Positions 30,781-33,514 of a stretch of 33,514 bases of DNA are shown in pieces. Made by a program: the position numbers and the translations under genes. The notes below the pieces were generated by a model, which searched no databases, was not told where the DNA came from, and worked only from the letters and a program-made list of their open reading frames with translations. The stretch spans positions 1 through 33,514 of the forward strand of contig DDXW01000034.1 in assembly GCA_002347285.1 (NCBI GenBank). The letters run 5' to 3'. The stretch is from Rhodocyclaceae bacterium UBA2250 (GTDB taxonomy: Bacteria > Pseudomonadota > Gammaproteobacteria > Burkholderiales > Rhodocyclaceae). Positions within the stretch are counted from its first letter, which is position 1. Each line of letters starts with the position of its first letter.

Positions 30781-31425
30781 TCAGAAGGCGAACACCGTTT
30801 TGATGAAATAGAGAAAGCTGCGCAGCATGGGGGTCAGAATGTAGCTCAATCCCCCGAAAAAGAGCAGCGCCAGCAGAATGATGAAACCGTAACGCTCGAT
30901 GCGCGCGAAGCGCCAGGCGAGGTGGTGCGGCAACAGGCTGACGGCGATGCGGCCGCCGTCGAGCGGCGGAATCGGCAGCAGGTTGAGCAGCATCAGCACG
31001 GCATTCACCTCGATGCCGGCGCGCGCCATCTCGGCGAGCGGCAGGCTGTAGGCGTTGTCCGGCATGACCACGGCCAGCTTGAGCAGCAGCGCCCAGCCGA
31101 ACGCCATGGCCAGGTTCGCACCAGGGCCGGCGGCGGCGACCCACAGCATGTCCTGCTTGGGCCTGCGCAGGCGCCGGAAATCGACCGGCACCGGCTTGGC
31201 CCAGCCGAACAGGAAGCCCGCCTTGGAAAGGAAGAGCAGCGCGGGAATCAGGATCGTGCCGACCGGATCGATGTGCTTGAGCGGATTCAGCGTGATGCGG
31301 CCGAGCTGCCAGGCGGTCGGATCGCCGAAGTGACGCGCCACGTAGCCGTGCGCCGCCTCGTGCAGCGTGATCGCGAAGATCACCGGAATGGCGTAGATCG
31401 CCAGCGTCTGTATGAGGTTTTCCAT
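30781..31425 (-). CDS. M50-family membrane zinc protease (site-2-protease-like)
   Basis: A 214-residue integral membrane protein with five or six hydrophobic segments. Zinc-binding HEAAH lies at 22-26 in the first helix, and NLLPIPPLDGG near 150 provides the third ligand Asp. GWAKPVPVDFRRLRRPKQDM lies between helices, and AAAGPGANLAMAF follows. This is the compact FtsH-independent M50 type without PDZ domain (often annotated as site-2 protease family). It should cut transmembrane substrates within the membrane; the target is unknown. It stands between yciO and trpS, a gene order seen in related betaproteobacteria. Confidence 0.93.
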   Translation of the reverse strand: MENLIQTLAIYAIPVIFAITLHEAAHGYVARHFGDPTAWQLGRITLNPLKHIDPVGTILIPALLFLSKAGFLFGWAKPVPVDFRRLRRPKQDMLWVAAAGPGANLAMAFGWALLLKLAVVMPDNAYSLPLAEMARAGIEVNAVLMLLNLLPIPPLDGGRIAVSLLPHHLAWRFARIERYGFIILLALLFFGGLSYILTPMLRSFLYFIKTVFAF

Positions 31426-31437
31426 GGACTGCGGATT

Positions 31438-32070
31438 CTATTCGACCGTCAGGCCGAACAATTCGAGCGGTCCGCGACCGGCGCGCACCAGCTCGATGCC
31501 TCCGCCGACCAGGTTGAGCACGGTCGTCATCTCGCCGCTGCACGGGCCGGCATCGATGACGAGATCGACCAGCTTGTCGAGCCGCTCGCGAATCTCGTCG
31601 GCGTCGCAGACGGGAATCTCGGCGCCGGGCAGGATCAGCGTCGAGCTCAGCAGCGGCTCGTTCAACTCCTCCAGCAAGGCCAGCACGACCGGGTGGTCGG
31701 GAATGCGCAGGCCGATGGTCTTGCGCTTGGGGTGCAGCACGCGGCGCGGCAGCTCCTTGGTGCCCTCGAGGATGAAGGTGTAGCTGCCCGGCGTCGCCGC
31801 CTTGAGCAGGCGGTACTGCGCGTTGTCCACGCGCGCATAGGTGGCGATCTCCGACAGGTCGCGGCACATCAGCGTGAAATGATGGCGCTCGTCGACGCCG
31901 CGGATGCGCCGGATGCGCTCGAGCAGGGCCGCGTCGCCGAGATGGCCGCCGAGCGCATAGGCCGAATCGGTCGGAAAGGCCGTCAGGGCGCCGGCGCGGA
32001 TCGCTTCCGCCGCCTGCGCGATCAGGCGCGGCTGCGGATTCTGCGGGTGAATCTCGAGATAGTCGGCCAT
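31438..32070 (-). CDS. yciO: YciO, Sua5/YrdC-like protein (threonylcarbamoyl-AMP synthase superfamily)
   Basis: A 210-residue single-domain protein with IHPQNPQPRLIAQAAEAIRA, FPTDSAYALGGHLGD, RHHFTLMCRDLSEIATYARV, GSYTFILEGTKELPRRVLHP, KRKTIGLRIPDHPVVLALLE and LSSTLILPGAEIP, matching E. coli YciO throughout. The KRKTIG(L/M)R and LS(S/T) elements are the YrdC nucleotide-binding pattern. YciO is a paralogue of TsaC; whether it makes threonylcarbamoyl-AMP in vivo is uncertain. The ATG shares one base with the stop of the preceding PHP gene. The same pair (yciV-yciO) is adjacent in E. coli. Confidence 0.92.
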   Translation of the reverse strand: MADYLEIHPQNPQPRLIAQAAEAIRAGALTAFPTDSAYALGGHLGDAALLERIRRIRGVDERHHFTLMCRDLSEIATYARVDNAQYRLLKAATPGSYTFILEGTKELPRRVLHPKRKTIGLRIPDHPVVLALLEELNEPLLSSTLILPGAEIPVCDADEIRERLDKLVDLVIDAGPCSGEMTTVLNLVGGGIELVRAGRGPLELFGLTVE

Positions 32071-32912
32071 CAGTTCCAGGTCTCCCAGACCGTCTTGAGG
32101 TCGGGCGGCAGGGCCGCGATGCGGCCCAGGTCGCTGTAGCTTTCGCCCGGACCGTGGAAATCGGAAGCGCGCGAGGCGAGGAAGCCGTACTCGCGCGCGA
32201 TGCCGGCCAGCTCGCGGATTTCGGCCTCGCTCTGCGCGCCCGACACCACCTCGACGCCTTCGCCGCCCAGATCCTTGAAGGCGGCGTAAAGCGTGCGCCG
32301 CTCGGCGGCGTCCAGCCGGTAGCGGCCGGGATGGGCGATCACCGCGACGCCGCCGGCGGCATGAATCCACTGCAACGCCTCGTCCAACCCGGCCCAACAG
32401 TGGCTCACGTAGCCGGGCTTGCCCTTCGCCAGCCAGTGATCGAAGACGCTTTTGACGTCCGGCGCGCAACCGCGTTCGACGAGGTAGCGCGCGAAGTGCG
32501 AGCGCGAGATCAGCGCCGGATTGCCGACGTACTTGAGCGCGCCTGCGTAGGCGCCGTCGATGCCGACCTTGGCCAGCTCCGCCGCCATGCGCCCGGCGCG
32601 CGCGTCGCGCCCGCCGCGCACCCGCGCCAGCCCGGCGGCGAGAACGGGATTGCGATGGTCGAAATTGAGGCCGACGACATGCACGGTCTGGTCGTCGCCC
32701 CACGAGACGGAGATCTCGACGCCGGTGACGAAGCGCACGCCGTGGTCGGTCGCCGCGGCGATCGCCTCGTCCAGGCCGCCGATCTCGTCGTGGTCGGTCA
32801 GCGCCAGCAGATCGACGCCGTTCTCTTTGGCGCGCGCGACGACGTCCGCCGGCGCGAGCAGGCCGTCGGAAACCCTGGAGTGGCAATGCAGGTCGGCGTT
32901 CATCGGCTTCAT
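32070..32912 (-). CDS. rnm: PHP-domain 5'-3' exoribonuclease, RNase AM (YciV/TrpH-like)
   Basis: A 280-residue PHP phosphoesterase. Metal ligands are visible in NADLHCHSRVSDG (H9, H11), LALTDHDEIGG, GVEISVSW, VAVIAHPGRYRL and SDFHGPGESYS. Family knowledge: YciV of E. coli (RNase AM) trims the 5' ends of 23S, 16S and 5S rRNA and hydrolyses 3',5'-nucleoside bisphosphates. The start at 32912 is favoured because it overlaps the hpt stop by four bases (ATGA); the ATG nine bases further in is an alternative. Confidence 0.92.
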   Translation of the reverse strand: MKPMNADLHCHSRVSDGLLAPADVVARAKENGVDLLALTDHDEIGGLDEAIAAATDHGVRFVTGVEISVSWGDDQTVHVVGLNFDHRNPVLAAGLARVRGGRDARAGRMAAELAKVGIDGAYAGALKYVGNPALISRSHFARYLVERGCAPDVKSVFDHWLAKGKPGYVSHCWAGLDEALQWIHAAGGVAVIAHPGRYRLDAAERRTLYAAFKDLGGEGVEVVSGAQSEAEIRELAGIAREYGFLASRASDFHGPGESYSDLGRIAALPPDLKTVWETWN

Positions 32913-33454
32913 GCGTCTTTGACCGCGTAGATGGCCGGCAGGTTGCGCCAGGCTTCGCGCGCATCCATGCCGCAGCCGAACACGAAACGGTCGGGCAGGT
33001 GCAGCCCGGTGAAATCGGCCGCGACCGGCTTCGTCCGACCGGTGTCCTTCTCGGCGAGCACGGCGAGCAGGCAGCGCGCCGCGCCCATGTCCAGCAATTT
33101 CGCCTTGATCGCCGCCAGCGTGATCCCTTCGTCGAGGATGTCGTCGAGCACCAGCACCGTGCGGCCGGCGACCGGCAGGCGCGGCGCGGCCAGCCAGCGC
33201 AATTCCCGGCCTTGCAGCGCGTCGCCGTAGCGCGTCGCATGCAGGTAGTCGCATTCGAGCGGAAAACGCAGGCGGGGCAGCAGCTGGCCGGCGAATACCA
33301 CCGCGCCGCCCATCACCGTCAGCACCAGCGGATGGCTGTCGGCGAGCGCGGCGTCGATCTCGCCGGCCAGGCGGTCGATGGCGTCCTGGACCTCGTCCTC
33401 CGGACAGATCAGGTCGGCTTCGGCGAGCAGGCGGCGGGCTTCTTCGGGCGTCAC
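32909..33454 (-). CDS. hpt: Hypoxanthine-guanine phosphoribosyltransferase
   Basis: A 181-residue type I phosphoribosyltransferase. The PRPP loop is VLVLDDILDEGITLAAIKAK (about 100-118). HPLVLTVMGGAVVFAGQLLP precedes it, and LPDRFVFGCGMDAREAWRNL follows as the base-binding part of Hpt enzymes. It salvages hypoxanthine and guanine to IMP and GMP with PRPP. GTG at 33454 overlaps the stop of the gene before it (GTGA), and the end overlaps the RNase AM-like gene. Confidence 0.92.
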   Translation of the reverse strand: MTPEEARRLLAEADLICPEDEVQDAIDRLAGEIDAALADSHPLVLTVMGGAVVFAGQLLPRLRFPLECDYLHATRYGDALQGRELRWLAAPRLPVAGRTVLVLDDILDEGITLAAIKAKLLDMGAARCLLAVLAEKDTGRTKPVAADFTGLHLPDRFVFGCGMDAREAWRNLPAIYAVKDA

Positions 33455-33514
33455 GGCAGCTTGTCCAGATTGCGCAGGTAGGCGGCGAACTCCGCGCCGA
33501 CTTCGGCGTGGCGC
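33451..33514 (-). CDS. C-terminal end of an unidentified gene (partial)
   Basis: On the minus strand, the frame entering from the window edge reads RHAEVGAEFAAYLRNLDKLP and stops with TGA at 33453-33451, overlapping the hpt GTG start by four bases. Too short to identify. It shows that the operon with hpt continues beyond the window. Confidence 0.6.
   Translation of the reverse strand, partial: RHAEVGAEFAAYLRNLDKLP

Overview
The window looks like a chromosome segment of a high-GC betaproteobacterium, most likely of the Rhodocyclales (Azoarcus/Thauera type). This is inferred from base composition, from the housekeeping gene order and from an aerobic phenylacetate-type gene set; no database comparison was made. 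The right half is ordinary core genome. The left half is accessory and carries several recombination scars.

Positions 1-4104 look plasmid- or ICE-derived. They hold the right end of an IS3-type insertion sequence that cuts the 3' end of a trbJ-like conjugation gene, a higBA-type toxin-antitoxin pair with its own promoter and operator, and three overlapping or tightly packed minus-strand genes: a helix-turn-helix regulator-like protein, a small protein resembling sigma-70 region 2, and a winged-helix protein that may be a replication initiator. Upstream of these lies an origin-like block of GGGAC repeats, a perfect DnaA box and an AT-rich stretch. The block ends next to the 3' end of a tRNA-His gene, a classical integration site.

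Positions 4239-9660 (minus strand) form a phenylacetate/aromatic acyl-CoA operon: the C-terminal remnant of a paaH/paaC-type dehydrogenase, paaI thioesterase, paaK ligase, a paaJ/pcaF-type thiolase, a periplasmic branched-chain-amino-acid-type binding protein and a paaF-type enoyl-CoA hydratase. The operon has lost its 5' end at a scar near 9660. There a ferritin-like gene fragment and the tail of a propeller-cytochrome gene are joined head to tail.

Positions 10223-17404 (plus strand) form a compact cassette: a FecI-type ECF sigma factor, a FecR-type anti-sigma factor, a TonB-dependent receptor with an STN signalling domain, a second TonB-dependent receptor, and a secreted virginiamycin-B-lyase-like beta-propeller with a C-terminal CxxCH haem motif. 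The end of the last gene is repeated, diverged, just in front of the cassette (10019-10147 versus 17306-17436). This is the least familiar system in the window: a surface-signalled uptake system linked to a periplasmic redox propeller.

Positions 17475-33514 are core genome: tRNA-Arg and tRNA-Pro with a stringent-type promoter, divergent dksA, then a long minus-strand series. In transcription order this is hpt, a PHP-domain RNase AM-like gene, yciO, an M50 protease, trpS, a thioesterase, scpA, scpB and rluB, then a new promoter with an attenuator-like leader driving rimP-nusA-infB-rbfA-truB, then rpsO-pnp. Many junctions overlap by four bases (ATGA or GTGA), which indicates translational coupling.
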